A DNA stretch of 64,000 nt from Caulobacter sp. BK020 (GCF_004342605.1 NZ_SLZL01000008.1:62001-126000), one strand, 5' to 3'. Shown: positions 8,534 through 16,710, counted from the first letter of the stretch. The notes: generated by a model not told the origin, from the sequence alone. A program made the numbers and translations.

Positions 8534-8896
8534 CTACACCGGCACGTGGCTGACGAACTCGATCAGCCGGCCGTCCGGATCATGGGCGAAGCCGGCATAG
8601 TAGTGCGGGTGGATCTGCGGCAGCACGGCCGGCGCGCGCTCCCGCACGCCGCCATGCTGGCCGGACCGGGCGTAGGCCTGATCGACCGCCGCGCGGTCGG
8701 CGGCCAGGAAGGCGTAGTGCACGTCGATCGACGGCTCGCCCTCGGCGATCCAGAAGTCGAGACGGCCGCCGTTCGAGCCGAAGCCCTTCCTGGGCCCGTC
8801 CACGACCAGGCGATAGCCGGCGGGCTCCAGGACCTGGCGATAAAAGGCCGTGCAATCGTCCAGGCGGCGGGTGCGGATTTCCAGGTGATCGAGCAA
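8534..8896 (-). CDS. VOC-family (glyoxalase/bleomycin-resistance-like) protein
   Basis: 120 aa, a single vicinal-oxygen-chelate domain. LDHLEIRTRRLDDCTAFYRQVLEPAGY is the first beta-alpha-beta unit with a metal-ligand His, and the second half ends FAHDPDGRLIEFVSH with the ligand Glu. Proteins of this size act as dimers in detoxification or as small-molecule binders; substrate unknown. The start is TTG 8896 preceded by AAAGG; no ATG is available without losing the first strand. It is divergent from an Lrp-family regulator 134 bp away. Confidence 0.85.
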   Translation of the reverse strand: MLDHLEIRTRRLDDCTAFYRQVLEPAGYRLVVDGPRKGFGSNGGRLDFWIAEGEPSIDVHYAFLAADRAAVDQAYARSGQHGGVRERAPAVLPQIHPHYYAGFAHDPDGRLIEFVSHVPV

Positions 8897-9030
8897 GGGA
8901 GCAACCTTTCAGAAGAGCGAAACGACGCCGTGACGTGTAGCCGCGCCGTTGCGGCGTCTGGCGGCGAAGATCGCGCCGGAACGCGGAAATTCGGCGATTC
9001 CACGCGTGGATCTGGCGTAGGCTGAACCCC

Positions 9031-9507
9031 ATGAAACTCGACCGCTTCGATCGTCAGCTGCTGAACCTGGTCCAGGAGGATGCGGGCAGGACCTCCGAGG
9101 ACCTGGCCCAGCGCGTGGCCCTTTCGCCCTCGGCCGTGCAGCGCCGGCTGCGCAAGCTGAAGGAGGCCGGCGTCATCGCCCGCCATACGGCCGTGCTGGA
9201 ACCGCGCAAGGTGGGCCGGCCGACCTTCTTCATCGTCTCGCTGGAGATCGAGCGCGATCGGCCCGAACTGCTGACCCAGCTGCGCGCCTGGCTGGCGGCG
9301 CAGGAGCACGTGCAGCAGGCGTTCTACGTGACCGGCGAGGCCGACTTCATCCTGGTGGTCACTGCTCCGGACACCGAAACCTACGACGCCCTGATGGCCC
9401 GGCTGGCGACCGAGAACCCCAACGTGCGCAAGTTCACCACCAACGTGGCCCTGGGCGTGGTCAAGCGCGGGCTGACGATCCCGGTGCCGCTGGAGGAGGA
9501 GGACTAG
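9031..9507 (+). CDS. Lrp/AsnC-family transcriptional regulator
   Basis: 158 aa, full length. The N-terminal winged helix (FDRQLLNLVQEDAGRTSEDLAQRVALSPSAVQRRLRKLKEAGVI) is followed by a RAM domain with TGEADFILVVTAPDTETYDAL, the effector-binding and oligomerisation region. Members act as DNA-wrapping octamers that sense amino acids. It is divergent from the VOC gene, so local control of that gene is plausible. It is not the same as the PutR-like protein at the window start: the recognition helices differ. Effector unknown. Confidence 0.92.
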   Translation: MKLDRFDRQLLNLVQEDAGRTSEDLAQRVALSPSAVQRRLRKLKEAGVIARHTAVLEPRKVGRPTFFIVSLEIERDRPELLTQLRAWLAAQEHVQQAFYVTGEADFILVVTAPDTETYDALMARLATENPNVRKFTTNVALGVVKRGLTIPVPLEEED

Positions 9508-9546
9508 GAGGGCGGGGCCGCTCACCACGCGCTCCCCGCCTATGGC

Positions 9547-10293
9547 TCAGCGGCCGCTGTCGATGATCATCCCGCCGTCGGGTGTCAGGCTGTAGCCGGT
9601 GATGAACCGCGCATCCTGGCTGGCGAGGAACAGAACAACGGGCGCGATATCCTCCTCCGGCGAGCCGAAACGGGCGAGCGCATTAGGAGGTGGCGGCGCA
9701 TTGGTCTCCGCGGCGCCCCAGGTGTCGGCCACCGGAAGCATGTTGTTCACGGTGATCTTGTCGGGCCCCCACTCGCGCGCCGCCATTCTGGTCAGCGCGC
9801 GCACCGCCTCCTTGGCCATGCCATAGGGCGCGTAGGGCAGCAGGGCCGAGATGCCGGCGGCCGAGCCGAAATTGATGACACGACCCTCGCCGCTGGCTTT
9901 GAGGTGGGGATAACAGGCCTGCATCATGCGCAAATAGGCGATCGGGCCCATGTCGAAGTTGCGCTGCAATTGCTCGACCGACAGGTCAATCACCGAGGAG
10001 AACACCACCGACGGATCGAACGCGTTGTTCACCAGAATGTCGATCCCGCCATACGCGGCGACCACCTTGTTAACCGCCGCCTTGATCTGATCGGCGTCGC
10101 TGACGTCGCAAGGCACACCGAGCGCGGCGCCCCCTGCGGCCTCGATGTCCACCACCACCGCATCGATGTTCGCGGGCGTAAGCGAAAGGACGGCGACCTT
10201 GGCGCCTTCCGCCGCGAAACGTTTCGCGGTGGCGCGGCCGATGCCGCGACCGGCCCCCGTGACGATGGCGATTTTCCCGCTCAGGCGACCCAT
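9547..10293 (-). CDS. Short-chain dehydrogenase/reductase
   Basis: 248 aa classical SDR. It carries the Rossmann motif [10 protein letters not shown], the NNAF element (NNAG variant) after DILV, the catalytic Ser in [10 protein letters not shown] and the YGMAK pair (Tyr and Lys). NAD(P)H-dependent oxidoreductase; substrate unknown. ATG 10293 has a good AAGGAG site. It overlaps the end of the upstream DoxX-like gene by 13 bp, so the two are translationally coupled. Base composition is visibly lower in GC than the flanking genes, suggesting acquisition. The divergent HxlR regulator probably controls the pair. Confidence 0.92.
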   Translation of the reverse strand: MGRLSGKIAIVTGAGRGIGRATAKRFAAEGAKVAVLSLTPANIDAVVVDIEAAGGAALGVPCDVSDADQIKAAVNKVVAAYGGIDILVNNAFDPSVVFSSVIDLSVEQLQRNFDMGPIAYLRMMQACYPHLKASGEGRVINFGSAAGISALLPYAPYGMAKEAVRALTRMAAREWGPDKITVNNMLPVADTWGAAETNAPPPPNALARFGSPEEDIAPVVLFLASQDARFITGYSLTPDGGMIIDSGR

Positions 10294-10712
10294 ATCCAGC
10301 TCCTTTTGGCGAGGGTGATGCGCTGCTCGGCCGCGCTCTGGGCGTACGGCGACGGCGTTTCGCGAGCGGCGTTTTGGGTGATGAAAGACGCGGCCAGCAG
10401 CGCGAGGCCCACCGCCGCCGGCAGGGCGCCCTTGGGCTTGCGGACGCCGATGTGAGCGAGGCCCGACAGCAGCAAGTGATAGAACATGCCCGCATAGGCC
10501 AGGTCGCTGAGCGCTATGTTGCCCCGCGAAAGGATCGCGACGACCGCCAGAACCTTTATCGCGACGAGGATCGGCTGGAGATAACCGGGGTAGCCGAACC
10601 CAACGATCGCCTCCCTGACCCAATCACGTTTCGCCACATAGATCATAGCGGATGATACGTATAGCAGAGACACAAGCCCCGTACTTATCCAATATATTTC
10701 AATTTTTCCCAT
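10281..10712 (-). CDS. DoxX-like integral membrane protein
   Basis: About 143 aa with four hydrophobic segments: [52 protein letters not shown] and [15 protein letters not shown]. This is the four-helix layout of DoxX-family proteins, with the family [15 protein letters not shown] loop. Family members are linked to redox and thiol stress, but no reaction is established here. ATG 10712 follows GGAAGG; an earlier in-frame ATG at 10760 would add an unusual hydrophobic leader and is less likely. First gene of the two-gene operon with the SDR. Confidence 0.8.
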   Translation of the reverse strand: MGKIEIYWISTGLVSLLYVSSAMIYVAKRDWVREAIVGFGYPGYLQPILVAIKVLAVVAILSRGNIALSDLAYAGMFYHLLLSGLAHIGVRKPKGALPAAVGLALLAASFITQNAARETPSPYAQSAAEQRITLAKRSWIWVA

Positions 10713-10861
10713 AAGCCTTCCACACACCAACGCTACTGCAAATGCGATTTTGTTATTCAATATGCTGTCATTACGTCGCGACTATTCGCGTAATGTTGTA
10801 TGAACTGAAAATGTGCGATTATATGGATAGCTGCAAGTAGGATGAAAAACTTGCGGTTAGT

Positions 10862-11242
10862 ATGGAAAACCAGACTGTGGATGAGCCTGAGATCAACATG
10901 CACGAGGAGATGAGGCGCGCCTTCGCGCTTCTCTCGGGCAAGTGGAAGCTTGAGATCATGTGGCTGCTCCACCAGCGGATCTATCGCTTTGGCGAGCTGC
11001 GCAAAGCGATTCCAGGCATCACCCAGCACATGTTGACCGCGCAGCTGCGTGAACTGGAAGCCGACGGCCTAGTGTCGCGCACCGTGTTCGCCGAGGTGCC
11101 GCCGCGGGTCGAATATGAGATCACCGCCAAGGCCCTGGGACTTGGACCGACGATGGAGGCGCTGACGGCTTGGTGGAAAACCTATGGAGGGAGCGTTCCG
11201 TCTAAGCCGAGTCCGCGCGGCCGCAAGAGCGGACGCCGTTAG
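10862..11242 (+). CDS. HxlR-family winged-helix transcriptional regulator
   Basis: 126 aa. The HxlR core is clear: ALLSGKWKLEIMWLLHQRIYRFGELRKAIPGITQHMLTAQLREL followed by the wing DGLVSRTVFAEVPPRVEYEIT. These dimeric regulators typically respond to electrophiles, aldehydes or reactive oxygen and control adjacent redox genes. It faces away from the DoxX-SDR operon across a 149-bp AT-rich gap that must hold both promoters. The basic Ser/Arg tail (PSPRGRKSGRR) is unconserved. Control of the divergent operon is inferred from position. Confidence 0.9.
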   Translation: MENQTVDEPEINMHEEMRRAFALLSGKWKLEIMWLLHQRIYRFGELRKAIPGITQHMLTAQLRELEADGLVSRTVFAEVPPRVEYEITAKALGLGPTMEALTAWWKTYGGSVPSKPSPRGRKSGRR

Positions 11243-11282
11243 GTGTGTAGACAAGCGGGACCCGAGGAGAACACGCGCCGCC

Positions 11283-12830
11283 TCAGCGCTTGAGCGTCGT
11301 CGCCAGCGCCTTCGCCGCCTCCGCCGGCGAAACCTTGCCCGCATCCCGATCCACCGCGTAGTTGGCCTTCCGCATGGCCTCGACCGTGATCGCTCCGTCC
11401 AGCCCGGCCAACGCGCCGCGCAGCCGCCCGTCCTGGGCCCGGCCCGGGGCGATCAACAGCACCGCGTCGTAGGGCGGCAGGGCGCCCTTGGGGTCGCCAA
11501 GCACCACCAGGTCGTCGGCGGCGATGCGGCCATCGCTGGAGAAGGCCGAGATCACGTCGGCCTCGCCCGAGCGGAGGGCGCGGTACATGAAGGTCGGCTG
11601 GAACTGGCGCCGGGCCTTGAAGCGCAGGCCATAGGTCGTCTCGACGCTGGTCCATTCGGGGCGCGAGAAGAACTCCAGGTCGCCGCCCATGGTCAGCTGC
11701 GGGGCCTTGGCGGCCAGATCGGCCAGGGTCCGGATCCCCAGCGCCTGGGCGCGGTCGCGGCGCATGGCCAGGGCGTAGGCGTTCTCGAAGCCCAGCGGGG
11801 CCAGCAGCACCACGCCGTCGCGGCGCTTCAGCTCGGCGCGCAGGCCTTCCAGCACCGCGGCGCGGCCGGGATTGTCCTTGCGGCCCAGGACGTTGGCCCA
11901 CAGGGTGCCGGAATAGTCGACATAGGCGTCGATCTCGCCGGCCGCCAGGGCTCGGTAGGCGACCGCCGAGCCCAGATTGATCTTGCGGGCAGCCTGCGCG
12001 CCCCGCCCTTCCAGCCGGTCGGCCATCAGCTCGGCCAGGATGTATTGCTCGGAGAAGTTCTTGGCCCCGATCACGTAGCGGGTCGGATGCGGCGCCAGGT
12101 CGGTGGCCAGGGGGGCGACAGCGACCGCCAGGCCGACGGCGAGGCCCAGGAGGCCCGCGCCCCACAGCCGCCGGTCGCGCCGCTCGGTCCCGCGCTCGAT
12201 CAGGCCCAGCAGTTGATCGACCACCAGGGCCAGCACCGCCGAGGCGACGCAGCCGGTCAGGACCATGGCCCAGTTTTCGGTCTGCAGGCCGGAGAAGATG
12301 TAGTCGCCCAGCGAAGTCTGGCCGACGGGGGTGGACAGGGTCGCCGCCCCGATGGTCCACACCGCCGCCGTGCGCACCCCGGCCATGATCACCGGCGCGG
12401 CCAGGGGCAGCTCCACCCGCCACAGCCGCTGGCCGTCGGTCATGCCCACGCCGCGCGCCGCCTCGACCACCGCCGGATCGACCCCCGTCAGGCCGGTCAC
12501 CGTGTTGCGCAGGATCGGCAGCATCGAATAGAGGGTCAGGGCCAGCAGCGACGGCAGGAAGCCGAGCGCCGAAAAGCCGTGGCCGAACGCCTCCTTGGCC
12601 AGGCTCGAGAGCCCCAGCAGCAGCGGATAGAACAGCGCCAGCAGGGCCAGGCTGGGGATGGTCTGGACGAGGCCCGCCAGGGCCAGGGACGGCCAGCGCA
12701 GGCGCGGGCTGCGGGCGGCCAGCACGCCCAGCGGCAGGGCGATCGCCAGGCCCAGGGCCAGGGCCGCCGCCGACAGGGCCACGTGCCAGGCCAGGCGTTC
12801 CGGAAGCAGGGACAGCAGGCCGCTATTCAC
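11283..12830 (-). CDS. Osmoprotectant/choline-type ABC transporter, fused permease and substrate-binding protein
   Basis: 515 aa. Residues 1 to about 215 form an OpuCB/ProW-type permease with the EAA loop (EAARGVGMTDGQRLWRVELPLAAPVI) and several membrane helices. From about 235 to the end lies an OpuAC/ProX-type binding domain, beginning YVIGAKNFSEQYILAEL and containing AYRALAAGEIDAYVDYSGT. The fusion tethers the binding domain to the periplasmic face of the membrane. Its start overlaps the ATPase gene by 8 bp, so both form one operon. Quaternary ammonium compounds such as glycine betaine or choline are the likely ligands; not proven. Confidence 0.9.
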   Translation of the reverse strand: MNSGLLSLLPERLAWHVALSAAALALGLAIALPLGVLAARSPRLRWPSLALAGLVQTIPSLALLALFYPLLLGLSSLAKEAFGHGFSALGFLPSLLALTLYSMLPILRNTVTGLTGVDPAVVEAARGVGMTDGQRLWRVELPLAAPVIMAGVRTAAVWTIGAATLSTPVGQTSLGDYIFSGLQTENWAMVLTGCVASAVLALVVDQLLGLIERGTERRDRRLWGAGLLGLAVGLAVAVAPLATDLAPHPTRYVIGAKNFSEQYILAELMADRLEGRGAQAARKINLGSAVAYRALAAGEIDAYVDYSGTLWANVLGRKDNPGRAAVLEGLRAELKRRDGVVLLAPLGFENAYALAMRRDRAQALGIRTLADLAAKAPQLTMGGDLEFFSRPEWTSVETTYGLRFKARRQFQPTFMYRALRSGEADVISAFSSDGRIAADDLVVLGDPKGALPPYDAVLLIAPGRAQDGRLRGALAGLDGAITVEAMRKANYAVDRDAGKVSPAEAAKALATTLKR

Positions 12831-13587
12831 CGGCGATCTCCCGCATCCGCGCGGCCTGGCGGCGGGGGGCCTGCATCAGGGCCTCGACCGCCGGGTCGGG
12901 GTGGCCGGCCAGAAGGGCCCGGGGCGTATCGTCGGCGATCACCTGTCCCGCCGCCATCACCACGATCCGGTCGGCCAGCAGCACCGCCTCGGCGATGTCG
13001 TGGGTGACCATCACCGTGGTCAGGGACAGTTGGTCGTGCAGCCGCCGCACGTCGTCGGCCAGGGCCGTGCGGGTCACCGAGTCCAGCGCCCCGAACGGCT
13101 CGTCCATCAAGAGGATCGCGGGCCGGGCCGCCAGGGCGCGGGCCACGCCCACCCGCTGGCGCTGGCCGCCGGACAGGGCGGCCGGGCGGCGCGCGGCGAC
13201 CTCGCGGGACAGTGCGACCAGGTCTAGCAGCTCGGCGGTCCGGGCGGCGATGACGGCGGGCGCCCAGCCCAGCAGGGTCGGGACGATGCCGATGTTCTCG
13301 CCCACGGTCAGGTGCGGGAACAGGCCCACCTCCTGGAACACGTAGCCGATCCGCCGGCGCAGGTCCGGGCCGTCGAGATCGGCGGTCGCCGCACCGTCGA
13401 TCCACACCCGCCCGCCGTCGGGGACGACTAGGCCGTTGATGGTCTTGAGCAGGGTAGTCTTGCCCGCGCCTGATCCGCCGACCAGGGCGACGAACTGGCC
13501 TCGTCCGATGGACAGGCTGGTCGGCTGCAGGACCGTCGCGCCGTCATAGGCCTTGCGCACCTGATCCAGGACGATGGCGTCGGTCAT
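12823..13587 (-). CDS. Osmoprotectant ABC transporter ATP-binding protein (OpuCA/ProV-like)
   Basis: 254 aa, a complete nucleotide-binding domain: Walker A GGSGAGKTTLL, Q-loop YVFQEVGLFPHLTV, signature LSGGQRQRVGVARAL, Walker B ILLMDEPFGALD and H-loop VMVTHDIAEA. No CBS regulatory domains follow, unlike ProV/OpuAA, so osmotic gating by tandem CBS is absent. It energises the fused permease encoded immediately downstream. It is the first gene of the two-gene operon, with its promoter in the 154-bp gap before the divergent small membrane gene. Confidence 0.93.
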   Translation of the reverse strand: MTDAIVLDQVRKAYDGATVLQPTSLSIGRGQFVALVGGSGAGKTTLLKTINGLVVPDGGRVWIDGAATADLDGPDLRRRIGYVFQEVGLFPHLTVGENIGIVPTLLGWAPAVIAARTAELLDLVALSREVAARRPAALSGGQRQRVGVARALAARPAILLMDEPFGALDSVTRTALADDVRRLHDQLSLTTVMVTHDIAEAVLLADRIVVMAAGQVIADDTPRALLAGHPDPAVEALMQAPRRQAARMREIAGE

Positions 13588-13741
13588 GCGGCTCCCAGGC
13601 TGGCGAACGCGAACGCCGGGACAGGCTGTCGCAGGGGCGTCCTGTCACAGTCAGCCAGAACGCGCGGCGTGGGAAGCCTAATGCGACAGCTGATTCCCCG
13701 CGCGGTTCGCGGCGACGGGAAACGGCTCCCGGAGACCGACC

Positions 13742-13996
13742 ATGACCCTCGATACGCTGGCCCTCGGCCGCCCCTTCGAAGCCCGCGCCACCCCGGCCCA
13801 GCAGCGCGCCCGCGCCGACGGCCGCCTGCGCGAGGCCGTCCTGCTGATGGTGCTGCTGAACCTTCTGGTCTGGGGCGGCATGGTCGCCGCGACCCGCGGC
13901 CTGATCGACGTCCATCAGCTGGCGGACCAGGCCTGGGCCCTGGGCGCCGGCTGGCTCGCGGCGCTGCCCCAGGTGAGCGTCACGATCTCGCACTGA
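13742..13996 (+). CDS. Small hypothetical membrane protein
   Basis: 84 aa with one clear hydrophobic segment (EAVLLMVLLNLLVWGGMVAA, about residues 35-54) and an amphipathic C-terminus. I recognise no family. ATG 13742 follows a purine-rich GGAGACC site and third-position GC bias looks like the surrounding genes, which supports coding. It is divergent from the osmoprotectant transporter operon and lies 55 bp before the candidate structured RNA copy A. Function unknown. Confidence 0.6.
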   Translation: MTLDTLALGRPFEARATPAQQRARADGRLREAVLLMVLLNLLVWGGMVAATRGLIDVHQLADQAWALGAGWLAALPQVSVTISH

Positions 13997-14049
13997 GGGC
14001 GGGTCTCCTCGGACACGGCTTGGCCGCCTCACGCGGACTGCCGCTGAGC

Positions 14050-14500
14050 TGATGGGAAGGGTGCGAAGCGCCCGGGCCTCGCCCGGAGTAGCTTTGATGT
14101 TTTGTACCGTTTCGACGAAGTCTGAGCGCCTCGCGTGGAGCCGTTATCCGGAAGCCTTCGGGTCGCGGATTTTTAACCCGCTCCGATGGAGGCCCCCGAC
14201 GGGCAGGACGTTGGCGCGTCCTGGACCGCCCGGGCGATTTCAGCCCGGGCCTGCCGCGTCCGCCGATCCCTCGTCGCCTGGGCTTCGTCCTGTGTTGCAA
14301 GGAATCCGCCCAGGACCGTCGCGAAGGCTGTCACTCAAGACCACCGGCGAGCGCTTCCCGCTCGACCACCCCCGAAGGCCGCATCGGTCGCCGTACGTGC
14401 GCCCTCCCCATGCCTTCAGGTAGGATCAGTATGCGGGCGGTCTGGGAGGGTGAGGACAAGTTTGGGTCGAGAAAGTTTAGGGTGTTGAAATCGCCTGGTT
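14050..14500 (+). ncRNA. Candidate structured RNA, copy A
   Basis: A 607-bp stretch without a supportable gene (13997-14603) carries an element homologous to 54890-55340. Exact shared blocks are TACCGTTTCGACGAAG (14105-14120), CGTTATCCGGAAGCCT (14142-14157), CCGACGGGC (14196-14204), GCTTCCCGCTCGA (14353-14365) and GCCGCATCGGTCG (14378-14390). Helices seen: CCGGGC/GCCCGG (14072-14077/14081-14086), CTCGACC/GGTCGAG (14361-14367/14465-14471) and CCCTCCC/GGGAGGG (14402-14408/14444-14450). The first and third show compensatory changes relative to copy B. A G-U pair in copy B favours the plus strand as transcript. No known family recognised; ends approximate. Confidence 0.6.
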
Positions 14501-14603
14501 CTATTGGCTAAACGCCGAGGATAAGCGCGCTTCTTCCCTGCGGAAGGGGGGGGCCGACAGCCTCCGGCGCAACACCTAGATCCCGACAGTCCTTCCTACC
14601 CGC

Positions 14604-15308
14604 TCAAGACTCGTCGCCAGTCGAAGGTTCGACGGCAACAAATAACCCGCTTTCCGGGTCCCGCATGAAGGCCGAACCGATGGGTTCGTGCAGCAGATGC
14701 AGCCAGCTGTCGTCCTTGTTCAGGACCTTGCCGATCGCGATGTATGTCGGACCCCGGGTCTCGACCTGCGCTTCGTCGAGCCCGGTCAGATCGGCGCGAA
14801 TCCGCCAACCGCTATCGGGATACCGATCGCCTTCCTGGGCCAGGTCGGGCTCCTCGCGATAGAGATAGCCAACCCGCGCGTCGCCATCGACGACGTGATT
14901 GTCGACCATGCAGCGGTCCCACACCTGATGTTCCTCTTCGGGCTCTGGCGCGTTTTCGGGATCGGCCCATTGAACGTCGATCACGTGATGGCGCTGGAAC
15001 GCGACACGCTGACCGACCTTCAGCTGGGGCATGTCGAAAGGCCTGTTCGCCAGTTCGCCGACCAGCCCGCCGGGCGAGATCTCGACGATCGTCACCCACA
15101 TGCGCTCGAGGTCCCATTTGCGGCCGGGCGGTTCGCCGCGAAACATCAGCTTGACCAAGTCTCCCGGCGCGAGGGCGCTCAACGTGACTTCGGACGGCAG
15201 ATGGAACGTATAGGGCGCCTCGCGGGCGACCGGACGCGGATCATCGAGGCTGTAGCGCCCGAAAAACCGGCGGCGCTGGTCGTAGAACCAACCAAGAAGG
15301 GAGACCAT
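14604..15308 (-). CDS. DUF2314 / DUF2185 (Imm33-like) domain protein
   Basis: 234 aa. Residues about 45-120 (LAPGDLVKLMFRGEPPGRKWDLERMWVTIV, GELANRPFDMPQLKVGQRVAF, HHVIDVQW) look like a DUF2314 domain. Residues about 140-225 (VGYLYREEPDLAQEGDRYPDSGWRIRADL, IAIGKVLNKDDSWLHLLHEPIGSAFMRD) look like DUF2185, also called immunity protein 33. Such proteins are often single cytosolic immunity or housekeeping proteins of unknown function. No toxin gene is seen nearby. It lies just downstream of RNA copy A on the opposite strand. Domain calls are from pattern memory and deserve a profile check. Confidence 0.65.
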   Translation of the reverse strand: MVSLLGWFYDQRRRFFGRYSLDDPRPVAREAPYTFHLPSEVTLSALAPGDLVKLMFRGEPPGRKWDLERMWVTIVEISPGGLVGELANRPFDMPQLKVGQRVAFQRHHVIDVQWADPENAPEPEEEHQVWDRCMVDNHVVDGDARVGYLYREEPDLAQEGDRYPDSGWRIRADLTGLDEAQVETRGPTYIAIGKVLNKDDSWLHLLHEPIGSAFMRDPESGLFVAVEPSTGDES

Positions 15309-15376
15309 GCAGACCCGCCAGGTGAAGCCAGGCGCTTGCTAGCAAGCGGCCCGGTCCGCGCCTAGCCGTCCCGTCC

Positions 15377-15685
15377 CTAGATCGGCATCCGCATGATTTC
15401 CTGATACGCCGAGATCACCTGGTCGCGGACGGCCATCACGGTGTCGAGGCTGGCCTCGGCCGAGGAGATGGCGGTGACGACGTCGATCAGCTCGGCCTTG
15501 CCGGCCGCCTGCTGGGCCATCTTGGTTTCGGCCGCGCGGGTCTGGTGCAGGGTGTCGGTCATGGCCGACTTCAGCAGGGCGCCGAAGTCCATGGCCTTCT
15601 TGGCCTCGCCGGCCCCGCCCAGCGACGGCGTCGCCATCGAGCCCTGGGCGGCGTAGGCCTTGGCGGCCGCGAGCGCGGTGATCAT
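15377..15685 (-). CDS. fliE: Flagellar hook-basal body complex protein FliE
   Basis: 102 aa, the normal FliE length. The conserved C-terminal half is present: [40 protein letters not shown], ending with the family's near-invariant EIMRMPI. FliE joins the MS ring to the proximal rod and is exported by the flagellar type III system. Third gene of flgB-flgC-fliE, 11 bp after flgC, the Caulobacter arrangement. Expression should follow the CtrA-controlled promoter upstream of flgB. Confidence 0.96.
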   Translation of the reverse strand: MITALAAAKAYAAQGSMATPSLGGAGEAKKAMDFGALLKSAMTDTLHQTRAAETKMAQQAAGKAELIDVVTAISSAEASLDTVMAVRDQVISAYQEIMRMPI

Positions 15686-15696
15686 CGCCTAGCCCC

Positions 15697-16116
15697 TTAC
15701 TTGCGCAGGATGTCGAGCGTGCGCGCTTCCATGGCGCGCGAGGTCTCGATGACGTTCATGTTGGCTTCGTAGGCGCGCTGCGCCTCCTTCATGTCCAGCG
15801 CCTCGACCAGGGTGTCGACATTGGGCAGCTTGACATAGCCCTTGGCGTCGGCGGCCGGGTTGCCGGGGTCGTATTCGGTGCGGAAGTCGCTGCGGTCGGG
15901 ATCGACCGAGGCCATGGCCACGCCTTCGCCGCCGGCCACCTGGGCGGGCTTGAACACCGGCACCTGGCGGCGATAGGGGTCGCCGCCCGCCGTGCGGGCC
16001 GTCGAATTGGCGTTGGCGATGTTCTCGGCGATCACCCGCATGCGGCCCTGCTGGGCCTTCAGGGCGCTGGCGGCGATGGCCATGGTCGCCATGGACTGGG
16101 AGCGGATCTCGGTCAT
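15697..16116 (-). CDS. flgC: Flagellar basal-body rod protein FlgC
   Basis: 139 aa. It has the rod-protein N-terminal motif AASALKAQQGRMRVIAENIANANSTART (the ANxxT signature) and the C-terminal heptad helix GYVKLPNVDTLVEALDMKEAQRAYEANMNVIETSRAM, which coil together in the assembled rod. It forms the proximal rod with FlgB and FlgF. ATG 16116 is preceded by GGGAGAG. The gene begins 11 bp after the flgB stop, in one operon with fliE. Confidence 0.97.
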   Translation of the reverse strand: MTEIRSQSMATMAIAASALKAQQGRMRVIAENIANANSTARTAGGDPYRRQVPVFKPAQVAGGEGVAMASVDPDRSDFRTEYDPGNPAADAKGYVKLPNVDTLVEALDMKEAQRAYEANMNVIETSRAMEARTLDILRK

Positions 16117-16127
16117 CTAGTCTCTCC

Positions 16128-16577
16128 CTAGCCGCCCGGCCGGCGCGTGGACGTCTTCAGCATGGCCATGGACTTCTGGTAGAAGCCGACGGCGGCGTCG
16201 TAGTTCATCCGCGCGTCGGTCATCTTGAGCATCTGGTCCTCGAGCGTCACCGAATTGCCGTCGAGGGTGGTCTCGCTGTCGGCCTGCTCGGGCGAGCGCC
16301 ACGGGCTGGCCAGCCTGGCCGGGGCCATGTGGGCGGCGCTGGTGGCCATCATCTGGACGCCGTTGGTGGCGGTCGGCGACACCGGTCCGCCGCGGTAGGG
16401 CTGGCCCGCCGCCTGCTGGTCCAGCGTCGCCTTGAAGCTGTAGGCCTTCAGGTCGCGCGGCTGGTAGTCCGGCGTGTCGCCGTTGGCGACGTTCTGGGCG
16501 ATGACCTTCTGCCGCTGGGACAGATAGCCCATGCGGCTCTTCAGCATCGCGAAAAGGGGAATGTCGTCGGGACCCAT
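16128..16577 (-). CDS. flgB: Flagellar basal-body rod protein FlgB
   Basis: 149 aa from the ATG at 16577. The rod motif RQKVIAQNVANGDTPDYQPRDLKAY and the C-terminal helix TLEDQMLKMTDARMNYDAAVGFYQKSMAMLKT identify FlgB. ATG 16586 (three codons upstream) is possible, but the CtrA box ends only about 15 bp before it. CtrA-activated promoters usually start about 30 bp downstream of the box centre, near 16579, so initiation at 16577, perhaps leaderless, fits better. First gene of flgB-flgC-fliE, divergent from fliO-fliP. Confidence 0.93.
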   Translation of the reverse strand: MGPDDIPLFAMLKSRMGYLSQRQKVIAQNVANGDTPDYQPRDLKAYSFKATLDQQAAGQPYRGGPVSPTATNGVQMMATSAAHMAPARLASPWRSPEQADSETTLDGNSVTLEDQMLKMTDARMNYDAAVGFYQKSMAMLKTSTRRPGG

Positions 16578-16600
16578 GCCGCTCATGGTGAAGAAACAGG

Positions 16601-16616
16601 GTTAATCGGCCATTAA
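16601..16616 (-). promoter_or_regulatory. CtrA binding box between flgB and fliO
   Basis: Read on the minus strand the sequence is TTAATGGCCGATTAAC, an exact match to the CtrA consensus TTAA-N7-TTAAC. It lies between divergent early (class II) flagellar operons, the gene class known in Caulobacter to be activated by phosphorylated CtrA in predivisional cells. Orientation and distance suit the flgB promoter; the fliO start is 95 bp away on the other side and might share the site. Confidence 0.85.
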
Positions 16617-16710
16617 GGACCCTGCGGCACACCAGGGGTGCGGCTCCGCGCCGCGCCCTGCGCTATCCTGTTTCCCGACTCGCTTCCCGTCACTCCTTCC
16701 GCCAGGCGTC

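Noticed and set aside
9031..9507. Second Lrp-family gene as the putA regulator
   Set aside because: It is 5 kb from putA and divergent from a VOC gene; the regulator divergent from putA at the window start is the better candidate.
14050..14500. RNA copy A as tmRNA, 6S, SRP RNA or RNase P
   Set aside because: None of the hallmark motifs of these RNAs is present; RNase P RNA is separately and clearly identified at 27999.
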